Part shown: in pieces, positions 1 through 5,243 of the stretch
Layout: every line of letters begins with the position of its first letter
Position numbering within the stretch: position 1 is the stretch's first letter
NCBI GenBank assembly: GCA_016207865.1
Contig: JACQZD010000037.1
Coordinates: forward strand, 1 to 7,681
DNA from: Nitrospirota bacterium
GTDB taxonomy: Bacteria > Nitrospirota > Thermodesulfovibrionia > UBA6902 > DSMQ01
Reading direction: 5' to 3'
DNA: 7,681 nt
Position numbers and translations under genes: made by a program
Notes under the pieces: generated by a model
What the model was told of the DNA's origin: nothing
The model's database searches: none
Seen by the model: only the letters and a program-made list of their open reading frames with translations

Positions 1-1
1 C

Positions 2-37
2 ATCGGAGAAGGGTCTGTAAAGAAATTAATGAAATGA
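2..37 (+). CDS. Possible C-terminal tail of an upstream gene cut by the window edge
   Basis: This frame is open from the left edge and ends with TGA at 35-37, giving the tail IGEGSVKKLMK. The stop overlaps the next ATG (34-36) as ATGA, a common arrangement in translationally coupled genes. Eleven residues are too few to name a product. Since an RHS fragment lies 0.5 kb downstream, this could be the end of an RHS toxin gene, but that is inference only. The frame of the next gene is also open to the edge, so this tail may not be coding. Confidence 0.25.
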   Translation: MGEGSVKKLMK

Positions 38-423
38 AAAAAGTAATTACTCGTGCTTCATTGCTGACTTTCATGGGTTCGATAATATTTCGGATAATTT
101 TAATTCCCTTAGGTGTTGCTCTATTCTTATTCTATGGAATGTTGATGCCAGCGGCAATCGTTAATCTGCCACTATCATTGTTTGGTTTTTTATATTGTTT
201 GACTGGAATGATATCAGGAATATTATGCTTCACGTACTTTTTTAAAAAAAAGAAAGTTTGGCTTGTTATTATAATCCCATTTGCCATTTTCATGGTCATA
301 ACTTTAGTTAATGAATGGAAATGGGAAAATAATCCCGATAGAGGGGGTCTAAGAAAGGGCAATGTTGATTTACCGGCAAATATGGAGAAATGGACGGAGA
401 AATGGGACGGTTCTATAAAATGA
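34..423 (+). CDS. Small hypothetical membrane protein, about three membrane segments
   Basis: I do not recognise this 129-residue protein. It has a short basic N-terminus (MKK) and hydrophobic stretches at about residues 12-36, 41-69 and 75-93. A KKKK block at 71-74 lies between the last two, which by the positive-inside rule would face the cytoplasm. The charged, Trp-containing C-terminus (about 94-129) is soluble. The start at ATG 34 overlaps an upstream stop as ATGA, but the only purine-rich candidate ribosome site (5-13) is about 20 bases away and the frame stays open to the edge, so the true start could lie upstream. The region is AT-rich: rows 61-120 and 241-300 hold 21 and 16 G/C of 60, against 31 in row 1141-1200 of secY. 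A run of six T and eight A at 238-251 is an indel-prone spot. Its position beside an RHS remnant would suit an immunity protein, but nothing in the sequence proves that. Confidence 0.5.
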   Translation: MKKVITRASLLTFMGSIIFRIILIPLGVALFLFYGMLMPAAIVNLPLSLFGFLYCLTGMISGILCFTYFFKKKKVWLVIIIPFAIFMVITLVNEWKWENNPDRGGLRKGNVDLPANMEKWTEKWDGSIK

Positions 424-977
424 TGAGGCGCAATGACATACATAAAATTCATGCAGTTCTCTTTATGCAGAGACTATTTGCATTTTTGCTTGTTTTAGAA
501 TGCATCAGGATTTTGTCCACAAAATTGAAAGGTGAAGACAATGAGCATGAAAACGATGGCGAGAATTGCTCATACGACAGTGCAGGCAATAGACAAACAG
601 AAACAACAGCTACAGGATTAACAAATTATTTATACAATGCTAACAGACTTGTTTCCGGTATAGGAGAAAAAACATTTAACTTTACTTATGACAATAATGG
701 AAACACAATTTCAGACAACAGCAGGCAGTACATTTACAATCAGAACCAGAGATTAATAAAAGCTGTGGAAAGCGGAGTCACAACTGGTGAATACACTTAC
801 AACGGCAATGGACAGAGGGTAAAGAAGACAGTTGATGGACAGACAACAATATTCCACTATGACCGGCAGGGTATGCTGATAGCTGAGTCCACGAATACAG
901 GGACGATAACAAATGAGTATGTTTATCTCAATGACGAGCCATTGGCAAAGATAGGCAGCACTGTTTCAGTGTTATAA
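390..977 (+). pseudogene. RHS/YD-repeat protein fragment, truncated at both ends
   Basis: The open frame has 195 codons, but RHS-like sequence begins only near 573 (residue 62, YDSAGNRQ). It continues with YD-type repeats such as TYDNNGNT (99-106), YIYNQNQRL (114-122), YTYNGNGQRVKK (135-146), HYDRQGMLI (156-164) and EYVYLNDEPLAKI (176-188). In RHS proteins these tyrosine-rich repeats form a beta-strand shell that encloses a C-terminal toxin. The fragment stops right after the stretch that normally leads into the conserved HNDHLGTP-like core, so core and toxin are both missing. The first 61 residues do not look like RHS; residues 22-42 are hydrophobic, but no convincing signal peptide or ribosome site accompanies them. 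The ATG at 390 overlaps the membrane-protein gene by 34 bases in another frame. I read this as a decayed or displaced piece of an RHS locus and do not expect it to make a working toxin. Confidence 0.7.
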
Positions 978-1018
978 ACAGCAAGAATTTTATATAATAG
1001 GAGAACAAATTTAATATC

Positions 1019-2326
1019 ATGGCAATTTTTACCGGCTTTCAAAATATATTTAAAATAGCCGAACTCAAAAACAGACTGCTCTTTACATTCGCCCTGCTGG
1101 CTGTTTACAGAATCGGCGCTCACATACCGACCCCGGGGATTAACGGAGAGGAATTAAGCAAGTTCCTTATGGAAAGGGGCGGCGCCCTCATGGGCTTTTT
1201 TGACATGTTCTCCGGCGGCGCCCTGTCCCGATTAACGATTTTTGCCCTCGGCATAATGCCCTACATCAGCGCCTCAATTATTCTCCAGCTTCTTACCGTA
1301 GTGGTCCCTGCAATCGGGAAGCTGGCCAAGGAAGGCGAGCGCGGAAGGAAAAAAATAGTGCAGTACACAAGGTACGGCACTGTGGTTATAAGCGCTATCC
1401 AGTCATTCGGAATTGCAACAGGCATTGAGAGCATGAATCAGGGCGCGTTTGTCCAGTCGCCGGGCTGGAGTTTCAGGCTTATGACCATGATAACCCTGAC
1501 ATCAGGGACGGCCTTCATCATGTGGCTTGGAGAACAGATAACTGAGAGGGGAATCGGCAACGGCATATCAATGATTATCTTTGCCGGCATAGTAGCGCGT
1601 TTTCCGAATGCCGTAATTAACTCAGTAAGGCTTGTTAAGTCAGGCGAGCTTAATCTAATCTTAATGCTTATTTTGATAGTTATAATGGTTGCGGTTGTCG
1701 GGATAATAATATTTGTTGAGCGGGGGCAGAGAAAGATACCGGTGCAGTATGCAAAAAGAGTTGTGGGCCGGAAGGTTTACGGCGGACAGAGCACGCATCT
1801 GCCGCTTAAGGTAAACAGTTCAGGCGTTATTCCTCCGATATTTGCATCATCAATAATAATGTTCCCCGCCACGATTGCCGGTTTTATTGCCATTCCGTGG
1901 GTTCAGTCCGTGGCGAAACAGCTTTCTCCGGGCAATCTGATTTACACAATGCTTTATGTAGGCATGATTTTTTTCTTTGCGTATTTTTATACGGCAATAA
2001 TTTTCAATCCTGTTGACATAGCGGATAATTTAAAAAAACACGGGGGGTTCATCCCCGGCGTAAGACCCGGGCAGAGCACCTCGGAATATATTTACAGAGT
2101 GCTTGCAAGAATCACCTTCGGCGGCGCGATATATCTGTCGGTAATATGCATACTGCCGGACATTTTCGGGAAATATTTCAATGTGCCTTTTTATTTCGGC
2201 GGCACATCTTTGTTGATAGTTGTAGGTGTGGCCCTGGATACAATTTCACAGATAGAGTCTCATTTAGTGACCCGTTCTTATGAGGGTTTCTTAAAGAAAG
2301 GCAAGATCAGGGGCCGGAGAGGATAA
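1019..2326 (+). CDS. secY: Preprotein translocase subunit SecY
   Basis: SecY is the inner-membrane channel of the Sec translocon. With SecE and SecG it threads unfolded secretory proteins across the membrane, driven by SecA, or inserts membrane proteins delivered by SRP. The 435 residues match the usual length and pattern of ten membrane helices. The N-terminus contains the typical RIGAHIPTPG (31-40). The plug and second-helix signature, GGALSRLTIFALGIMPYISA, is at 66-85. The cytoplasmic loop that contacts the ribosome and SecA includes ERGQRKIPVQYAKR (234-247), and another conserved cytoplasmic loop is HGGFIPGVRPGQ (341-352). The purine-rich AGGAGA at 999-1004 is the likely ribosome site, though its 14-base spacing is long. 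SecY usually follows rplO in the spc operon; here an RHS fragment precedes it by 41 bases, so its promoter is unclear. adk does not follow. Confidence 0.97.
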   Translation: MAIFTGFQNIFKIAELKNRLLFTFALLAVYRIGAHIPTPGINGEELSKFLMERGGALMGFFDMFSGGALSRLTIFALGIMPYISASIILQLLTVVVPAIGKLAKEGERGRKKIVQYTRYGTVVISAIQSFGIATGIESMNQGAFVQSPGWSFRLMTMITLTSGTAFIMWLGEQITERGIGNGISMIIFAGIVARFPNAVINSVRLVKSGELNLILMLILIVIMVAVVGIIIFVERGQRKIPVQYAKRVVGRKVYGGQSTHLPLKVNSSGVIPPIFASSIIMFPATIAGFIAIPWVQSVAKQLSPGNLIYTMLYVGMIFFFAYFYTAIIFNPVDIADNLKKHGGFIPGVRPGQSTSEYIYRVLARITFGGAIYLSVICILPDIFGKYFNVPFYFGGTSLLIVVGVALDTISQIESHLVTRSYEGFLKKGKIRGRRG

Positions 2327-2332
2327 AGCTTA

Positions 2333-2374
2333 GTTATTTGTTATAGGTTAATTGTTAATTGAATAACTAATAAC
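2333..2374. repeat. Phased 7-bp (GTTA-type) tandem array filling the secY-map gap
   Basis: Four forward heptads, each starting with GTTA, begin at 2333, 2340, 2347 and 2354; the last two are both GTTAATT. They are followed in the same phase by two heptads on the opposite strand (2361-2367 and 2368-2374, read as GTTATTC and GTTATTA). The strand switch creates a 9-bp inverted repeat (2330-2338 with 2362-2370). There is no T-tract after it, so it does not look like a terminator. The organisation recalls the short tandemly repeated heptamers described in cyanobacteria, but no relation is claimed. Confidence 0.6.
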
Positions 2375-2385
2375 GGTTTTAAACA

Positions 2386-3147
2386 TTGATAGTCCTTAAG
2401 TCGCAGGATGAAATAGAGAGAATGGCGGAGGCCTGCCGTATTGCGGCAGAGGCGCTGGAAGAGATAAGAAAGATGATAGCTCCGGGAATAACTACGATGG
2501 AGCTTGATAAATTTGCCGAGTCATTTATAGTTTCCAGAAGTGCTGCGCCTGCGTTTAAGGGGTACAGGGGTTATCCTGCAAGCCTTTGCACATCGGTTAA
2601 TGAACAGGTCGTTCACGGCATTCCTTCAATGACCAGGCTGAAGCCGGGCGATATAGTCAGTCTGGACCTGGGCGTGTATTACAGAGGCTTCTACGGAGAT
2701 ACGGCGGCAACCTTTCCCGTAGGTTATGTAAGCAATACAGCAAAGAAATTAATTGCGGTTACCGCGGAAGCGCTTAATGCAGGGATAGAAAGCGCCGTAA
2801 TAGGCAATTATGTGTTTGATATATCCTCTGCAGTGCAGAAGTACGTGGAGGAGAACAGGTTTTCCGTTGTAAAGAATTTTGTGGGACACGGCATCGGCAG
2901 GGAGCTTCATGAGGAGCCGCAGATTCCCAACTTTGTCCCTAACAGCCGTGAGGGAATGGGTGCGGCTATTATGGAGGGTATGACCTTAGCTATTGAACCT
3001 ATGGTGAATGCGGGTACATGGGAGGTTTCCATACTTGATGACGGCTGGACTGCGGTAACAAAGGACGGAAGCCTGTCGGCTCATTTTGAACATACTGTGG
3101 CCGTTACAAAAAACGGTCCCAAGGCCTTGACTAAATTAGACTTATAA
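2386..3147 (+). CDS. map: Type I methionine aminopeptidase
   Basis: This enzyme removes the initiator methionine from new proteins when the second residue is small; it is a cytosolic two-metal hydrolase of the pita-bread fold. The 253-residue length fits the short bacterial type Ia form with no N-terminal extension. The metal ligands are in place: D94 (SLDLG), D105 (GFYGDTAATF), H168 (FVGHGIG), E204 (LAIEPM) and E235 (HFEHTVAV). H78 in VVHGIP and H175 match the conserved substrate-contacting histidines. The start is TTG at 2386: a stop at 2380-2382 closes the frame just upstream, and MIVLKSQDEIERM matches the usual family N-terminus. The next ATG (2422) would delete the first twelve residues. 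No Shine-Dalgarno sequence is visible before the TTG, so translation may be weak or coupled to secY, whose stop is 59 bases upstream. The last codons overlap the infA promoter. Confidence 0.96.
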   Translation: MIVLKSQDEIERMAEACRIAAEALEEIRKMIAPGITTMELDKFAESFIVSRSAAPAFKGYRGYPASLCTSVNEQVVHGIPSMTRLKPGDIVSLDLGVYYRGFYGDTAATFPVGYVSNTAKKLIAVTAEALNAGIESAVIGNYVFDISSAVQKYVEENRFSVVKNFVGHGIGRELHEEPQIPNFVPNSREGMGAAIMEGMTLAIEPMVNAGTWEVSILDDGWTAVTKDGSLSAHFEHTVAVTKNGPKALTKLDL

Positions 3148-3155
3148 AATATAAT
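3127..3155 (+). promoter_or_regulatory. Sigma-70-type promoter for infA and the genes after it
   Basis: A -35 hexamer TTGACT (3127-3132, 5/6 match) and a -10 hexamer TATAAT (3150-3155, 6/6 match) are separated by exactly 17 bases, the optimal spacing. The -35 lies in the last codons of map. Transcription would start near 3162, giving an infA leader of about 107 bases. This is the best promoter in the window and would let the infA-to-rplQ genes be expressed apart from secY-map. It is a motif-based prediction. Confidence 0.65.
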
Positions 3156-3173
3156 ATCAAGTTTAAAATGGAC

Positions 3174-3204
3174 AGCGAGCGTATTTCCCGTGGTCAAGCG
3201 AGCG
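3174..3204 (+). repeat. Direct repeat of AGCGAGCG in the infA leader
   Basis: AGCGAGCG occurs at 3174-3181 and again at 3197-3204. Between them is TTTCCCGTGG (3184-3193), which resembles the 5' arm of the hairpin before infA (TTCCCTGTGG, 3237-3246). The gap may therefore be derived from a dispersed palindromic repeat, or may form alternative RNA folds. Both readings are inference. Confidence 0.4.
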
Positions 3205-3236
3205 AATATGATGATGAAGTTAATCCTTACATTAGA

Positions 3237-3262
3237 TTCCCTGTGGTTTTGCCACAGGGAAG
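3237..3262 (+). promoter_or_regulatory. Hairpin that sequesters the infA ribosome-binding site
   Basis: The arms 3237-3246 (TTCCCTGTGG) and 3252-3261 (CCACAGGGAA) pair perfectly over 10 bp around a 5-base loop. The only plausible Shine-Dalgarno sequence of infA, AGGGAAG at 3256-3262, lies almost wholly in the 3' arm, six bases before the ATG at 3269. Folding would block initiation. No T-run follows, so this is not an intrinsic terminator. Regulation of IF-1 translation through this hairpin is inferred; the pairing itself is seen directly. Confidence 0.65.
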
Positions 3263-3268
3263 ATTAAT

Positions 3269-3487
3269 ATGCCCAAAGAAGAGGCGATAGAAGTTCAGGG
3301 TACAATATTAGAAACACTGCCTAATGCAATGTTCAGGGTTGAACTTGAGAACGGGCAGAAGATACTGGCATACGTATCAGGGAAGATGCGCATGCACTTT
3401 ATCAAAATACTGCCCGGCGACAAGGTCACTATAGAGTTGTCTCCGTACAACCTTACCAAGGGCAGGATAACTTACAGGTTTAAATAG
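3269..3487 (+). CDS. infA: Translation initiation factor IF-1
   Basis: IF-1 binds the 30S A site during initiation, helping IF-2 and IF-3 select the initiator tRNA and start codon. The 72-residue product has exactly the usual length and is a single S1-like OB-fold domain. Family hallmarks are LPNAMFRVELENG (17-29), SGKMRMHFIKILPGD (37-51) and a C-terminus ending in GRITYRFK (65-72). The ATG is preceded by AGGGAAG at a 6-base spacing, but that site is held in a perfect hairpin. A strong promoter candidate lies about 140 bases upstream. The gene sits in the map-infA-rpmJ order common in bacteria. Confidence 0.97.
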   Translation: MPKEEAIEVQGTILETLPNAMFRVELENGQKILAYVSGKMRMHFIKILPGDKVTIELSPYNLTKGRITYRFK

Positions 3488-3524
3488 AACGTATGACGTC
3501 ATTGACCTGAAATACATTTAATTT

Positions 3525-3601
3525 TGTCATTCCTGCGTAGGCAGGAATCCAGTTCCTTGTAAAAATGTCTGGATTCCCGCTTAAGACCTGCGGGAATGAC
3601 A
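3525..3601. repeat. Nested palindromic (REP/MITE-like) intergenic repeat
   Basis: The outer arms TGTCATTCCTGC (3525-3536) and GCGGGAATGACA (3590-3601) pair with one mismatch. The inner arms GCAGGAATCCAG (3541-3552) and CTGGATTCCCGC (3569-3580) also pair with one mismatch. Each half forms its own perfect 8-bp hairpin: ATTCCTGC with GCAGGAAT, and ATTCCCGC with GCGGGAAT. The whole 77-base unit can thus fold as one long palindrome or as two smaller hairpins. Elements of this GTCATTCC-to-GGAATGAC kind are widely dispersed between genes in many bacterial genomes. No terminal duplication or T-run is visible. Confidence 0.75.
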
Positions 3602-3639
3602 GCAATAAGGTAACCGGCGGTAAGTTGCAGAGAGCTAAA

Positions 3640-3653
3640 GTTAAAAGTTAAGG
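3640..3653 (+). repeat. Two GTTA heptads running into the rpmJ ribosome-binding site
   Basis: GTTAAAA (3640-3646) and GTTAAGG (3647-3653) are in tandem. The second contains the start of the rpmJ Shine-Dalgarno sequence AAGGAG (3650-3655), seven bases before the ATG. Only two units are present, so chance is possible; it is listed because similar heptads occupy the gaps before map and rpsM. Confidence 0.3.
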
Positions 3654-3662
3654 AGTTTAGAA

Positions 3663-3776
3663 ATGAAAGTACGTTCATCAGTAAAACCGATATGCACAAA
3701 GTGCAAAATTGTAAGAAGAAAAGGCGTAGTCAGAGTTATCTGCAGCAATCAGAGACACAAGCAGAGGCAGGGATAG
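3663..3776 (+). CDS. rpmJ: 50S ribosomal protein L36 (bL36), zinc-binding form
   Basis: This is the smallest protein of the large ribosomal subunit, stabilising 23S rRNA. The gene encodes 37 residues beginning MKVRSSVKPICTKCKIVRR. The zinc ligands C11, C14, C27 and H32 are all present, so this is the C+ form rather than the zinc-free paralogue. The basic C-terminus, NQRHKQRQG, is typical. A good Shine-Dalgarno AAGGAG (3650-3655) stands seven bases before the ATG. The gene lies between infA and rpsM, where rpmJ is normally found, but with unusually long flanking gaps (175 and 60 bases). Confidence 0.97.
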   Translation: MKVRSSVKPICTKCKIVRRKGVVRVICSNQRHKQRQG

Positions 3777-3783
3777 AAAGACA

Positions 3784-3804
3784 GTTAACAGTCAACAGTT
3801 GACT
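3784..3804. repeat. Three 7-bp tandem units before rpsM, containing a short inverted repeat
   Basis: GTTAACA, GTCAACA and GTTGACT follow each other in perfect 7-base phase (3784, 3791, 3798). Part of the array is self-complementary: CAGTCAA (3789-3795) pairs with TTGACTG (3799-3805) across a 3-base loop. The units resemble the GTTA heptads in the secY-map gap. No terminator tract follows. Confidence 0.45.
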
Positions 3805-3825
3805 GATACGCATAACTGTAGTTAT

Positions 3826-3831
3826 AAGGAG
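3826..3831 (+). promoter_or_regulatory. Ribosome-binding site fixing the GTG start of rpsM
   Basis: AAGGAG lies five bases before GTG 3837. No in-frame ATG is available nearby, and the translated N-terminus from this GTG matches S13, so this site settles the start. Confidence 0.8.
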
Positions 3832-3836
3832 ATAAA

Positions 3837-4208
3837 GTGAGAATAACAGGCGTTGACTTACCGAAAAATGAAAGAGTTGAAATAGGGCTTACGAGTATTT
3901 TCGGCATAGGCAGAAAAACCTCGCAGAAGATTCTTGAAGAGACTGGCATTGACCCGAACAAGAGGGTAAAGGACCTGACTGATGACGATGCCTTAAAGAT
4001 AAGGACCGTCATTGACAGGGATTATAAGGTTGAAGGCGACTTAAGGCGCGAAGTAGCCACGAATATCAAGAGGCTTCTTGACATAGGTTCATACAGAGGG
4101 CTGAGGCATAAGGCAAAACTGCCTGTAAGAGGACAGCGGACCAAGACAAACGCCCGTACCCGCAAAGGACCGAGGAAGGCTGTTGTAAGCAGGAAGAAGG
4201 AGGCGTAA
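3837..4208 (+). CDS. rpsM: 30S ribosomal protein S13 (uS13)
   Basis: S13 sits in the head of the small subunit, contacting the P-site tRNA and forming intersubunit bridges. The 123-residue product starts with RITGVDLPKNERVEIGLTSI, and FGIGRKTS follows at 22-29. It carries the family signature GLRHKAKLPVRGQRTKTNAR at 88-107, followed by a basic tail typical of tRNA contact. The GTG start gives M-R-I rather than the more usual M-A-R-I, one residue shorter, and has a strong ribosome site. This is the first gene of the tight alpha-operon block; its stop overlaps the rpsK start by one base (TAATG). Confidence 0.97.
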   Translation: MRITGVDLPKNERVEIGLTSIFGIGRKTSQKILEETGIDPNKRVKDLTDDDALKIRTVIDRDYKVEGDLRREVATNIKRLLDIGSYRGLRHKAKLPVRGQRTKTNARTRKGPRKAVVSRKKEA

Positions 4209-4594
4209 TGTCCCAGAGGAAAAAGAGCGTTAAAAAAGGCAAAAAGGTTTTACATGGAGGCTCGGCCTTTATACAGGCCAGTTTTAATAATACGATAATT
4301 ACCATTACCGATACTAACGGCAACGTAGTCACCTGGTCGTCTGCGGGGTCGCATGGGTTTAAAGGCTCAAGAAAAGGCACGCCATACGCGGCGCAGATAG
4401 CCGCATCAGCGGCCGCAAAAAAGGCGATGGATATGGGACTGCGCCAGATTGATGTCTTTGTAAAGGGACCGGGCTCAGGCCGGGAGTCTGCCATCAGGGC
4501 GCTGCAGGCCACAGGGCTTGAAATTAATCTTATAAAAGACGTGACGCCGGTGCCGCATAACGGAACGAGGCCCCCGAAAAGGAGGAGGGTGTAG
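4208..4594 (+). CDS. rpsK: 30S ribosomal protein S11 (uS11)
   Basis: S11 is part of the 30S platform and lines the mRNA exit region near the Shine-Dalgarno helix. The 128 residues have the usual basic N-terminus, then FIQASFNNTIITITD (21-35), SAGSHGFKGSRKGTPYAAQ (45-63) and GPGSGRESAIRAL (87-99). The C-terminus is DVTPVPHNGTRPPKRRRV. The conserved Asn-Gly (118-119), reported to become isoaspartate in E. coli S11, is kept, while the usual following Cys is Thr120. The ribosome site AAGGAGG (4197-4203) lies in the last codons of rpsM, and the start overlaps the rpsM stop. The final KRRRV codons in turn form the rpsD ribosome site. Confidence 0.97.
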   Translation: MSQRKKSVKKGKKVLHGGSAFIQASFNNTIITITDTNGNVVTWSSAGSHGFKGSRKGTPYAAQIAASAAAKKAMDMGLRQIDVFVKGPGSGRESAIRALQATGLEINLIKDVTPVPHNGTRPPKRRRV

Positions 4595-5220
4595 TGGCAA
4601 CATACAGAGATGCGCTGTGCAGAAAATGCAGGTGGGAAGGCGAGAAACTTTTTTTAAAAGGCAGCAGATGCAACACGGATAAATGCGGCATAGAGCGCAG
4701 GAAATATGCGCCCGGACAGCATGGGCAGGGCCGGAGAAAACTATCCGACTACGGGCTTCAGCTAAGGGAAAAACAGAAAGTAAAACAAATATACGGCGTT
4801 TTAGAGAGGCAGTTTAAGAGATATTTTTATATGGCGGAACATATGAAGGGCGTTGCCGGCAGCAATCTCCTGCAATTGCTGGAGCGCAGGCTGGACAATG
4901 TTGTTTTCCGTATGGGTTTTGCATCAAACAGGAGACAGGCGCGCCAGCTCGTTACTCACGGGCATTTTACCGTAAACGGCAAGGGCGTAAGCATTCCGTC
5001 GTATCTGGTAAAACCGGGCGATATTATAGAGCCCGCGGCTTCAAGCAAGGATGCATCGGTTATACAGGAAAACGCAAGTCAGGCAGAGCACAGAGGTCTT
5101 CCTTCATGGCTTGAGACGGACATGCAGAATTTAAAAGGCAAGATCCTGCATATGCCTGCAAGAGAAGAAATTGGATTGCCTGTACACGAGCAATTAATAG
5201 TTGAGCTTTATTCAAGATAA
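4594..5220 (+). CDS. rpsD: 30S ribosomal protein S4 (uS4), zinc-binding form
   Basis: S4 nucleates assembly of the 30S body by binding 16S rRNA and helps form the mRNA entry channel. The 208-residue product has the C+ zinc motif C9, C12, C26, C31 (CRKC and RCNTDKC), then KYAPGQHGQGRRKLSDYG (37-54). The S4 RNA-binding domain covers about residues 97-160 and contains RRLDNVVFRMGFASNRRQAR (98-117) and THGHFTVNGKG (121-131). The GTG start overlaps the rpsK stop by one base (TAGTG) and has a very strong ribosome site, AAAGGAGG (4578-4585), encoded by the last codons of rpsK. In E. coli S4 represses this operon's translation; no corresponding structure was identified here. Confidence 0.97.
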   Translation: MATYRDALCRKCRWEGEKLFLKGSRCNTDKCGIERRKYAPGQHGQGRRKLSDYGLQLREKQKVKQIYGVLERQFKRYFYMAEHMKGVAGSNLLQLLERRLDNVVFRMGFASNRRQARQLVTHGHFTVNGKGVSIPSYLVKPGDIIEPAASSKDASVIQENASQAEHRGLPSWLETDMQNLKGKILHMPAREEIGLPVHEQLIVELYSR

Positions 5221-5243
5221 AATATAGACAGTAGGGGGATTTT

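Larger units (their letters stand above)
3168..3290 (+). other. Possible upstream reading frame in the infA leader (40 codons)
   Basis: ATG at 3168 opens a 40-codon frame that runs through the whole predicted leader, across the ribosome-site hairpin, and ends with TAG at 3288-3290 inside infA in a different frame. No Shine-Dalgarno sequence precedes it and I do not recognise the peptide. If translated, ribosomes would open the infA hairpin. It may equally be a chance frame in a repeat-derived leader. Confidence 0.15.

Noticed and set aside
541..620. Short forward frame starting MSMKTMARIAHTT at the head of the RHS fragment
   Set aside because: It is short, out of frame with the RHS-like sequence, lacks a ribosome site and resembles nothing I recognise.
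991..1004. TATAAT (993-998) just before secY as a -10 promoter element
   Set aside because: No reasonable -35 lies 16-18 bases upstream, and the implied transcription start near 1005 would leave the secY ribosome site (999-1004) out of the message.
923..1123. Reverse-strand open frames overlapping secY, rpsM, rpsK, rpoA and rplQ
   Set aside because: They are low-information shadows opposite well-identified genes, with no ribosome sites or recognisable motifs.
3493..3502. Perfect 10-base palindrome ATGACGTCAT after infA as an operator
   Set aside because: About seven or eight such palindromes are expected by chance in a window of this size, and no second copy or promoter accompanies it.
3502..3530. 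TTGACC, 17 bases, TGTCAT as a promoter before rpmJ
   Set aside because: The -10 matches only 4 of 6 and coincides with the end of the palindromic repeat; too weak to list.
3499..3699. Reverse-strand 66-codon frame between infA and rpmJ
   Set aside because: Its CLRRND-type peptide is the usual translation of the dispersed palindromic repeat and is not a gene.
3799..3828. TTGACT, 18 bases, TATAAG as a promoter for rpsM
   Set aside because: The predicted start would fall about two bases before the GTG and exclude the strong AAGGAG site, so it is more likely a by-product of the repeat units.
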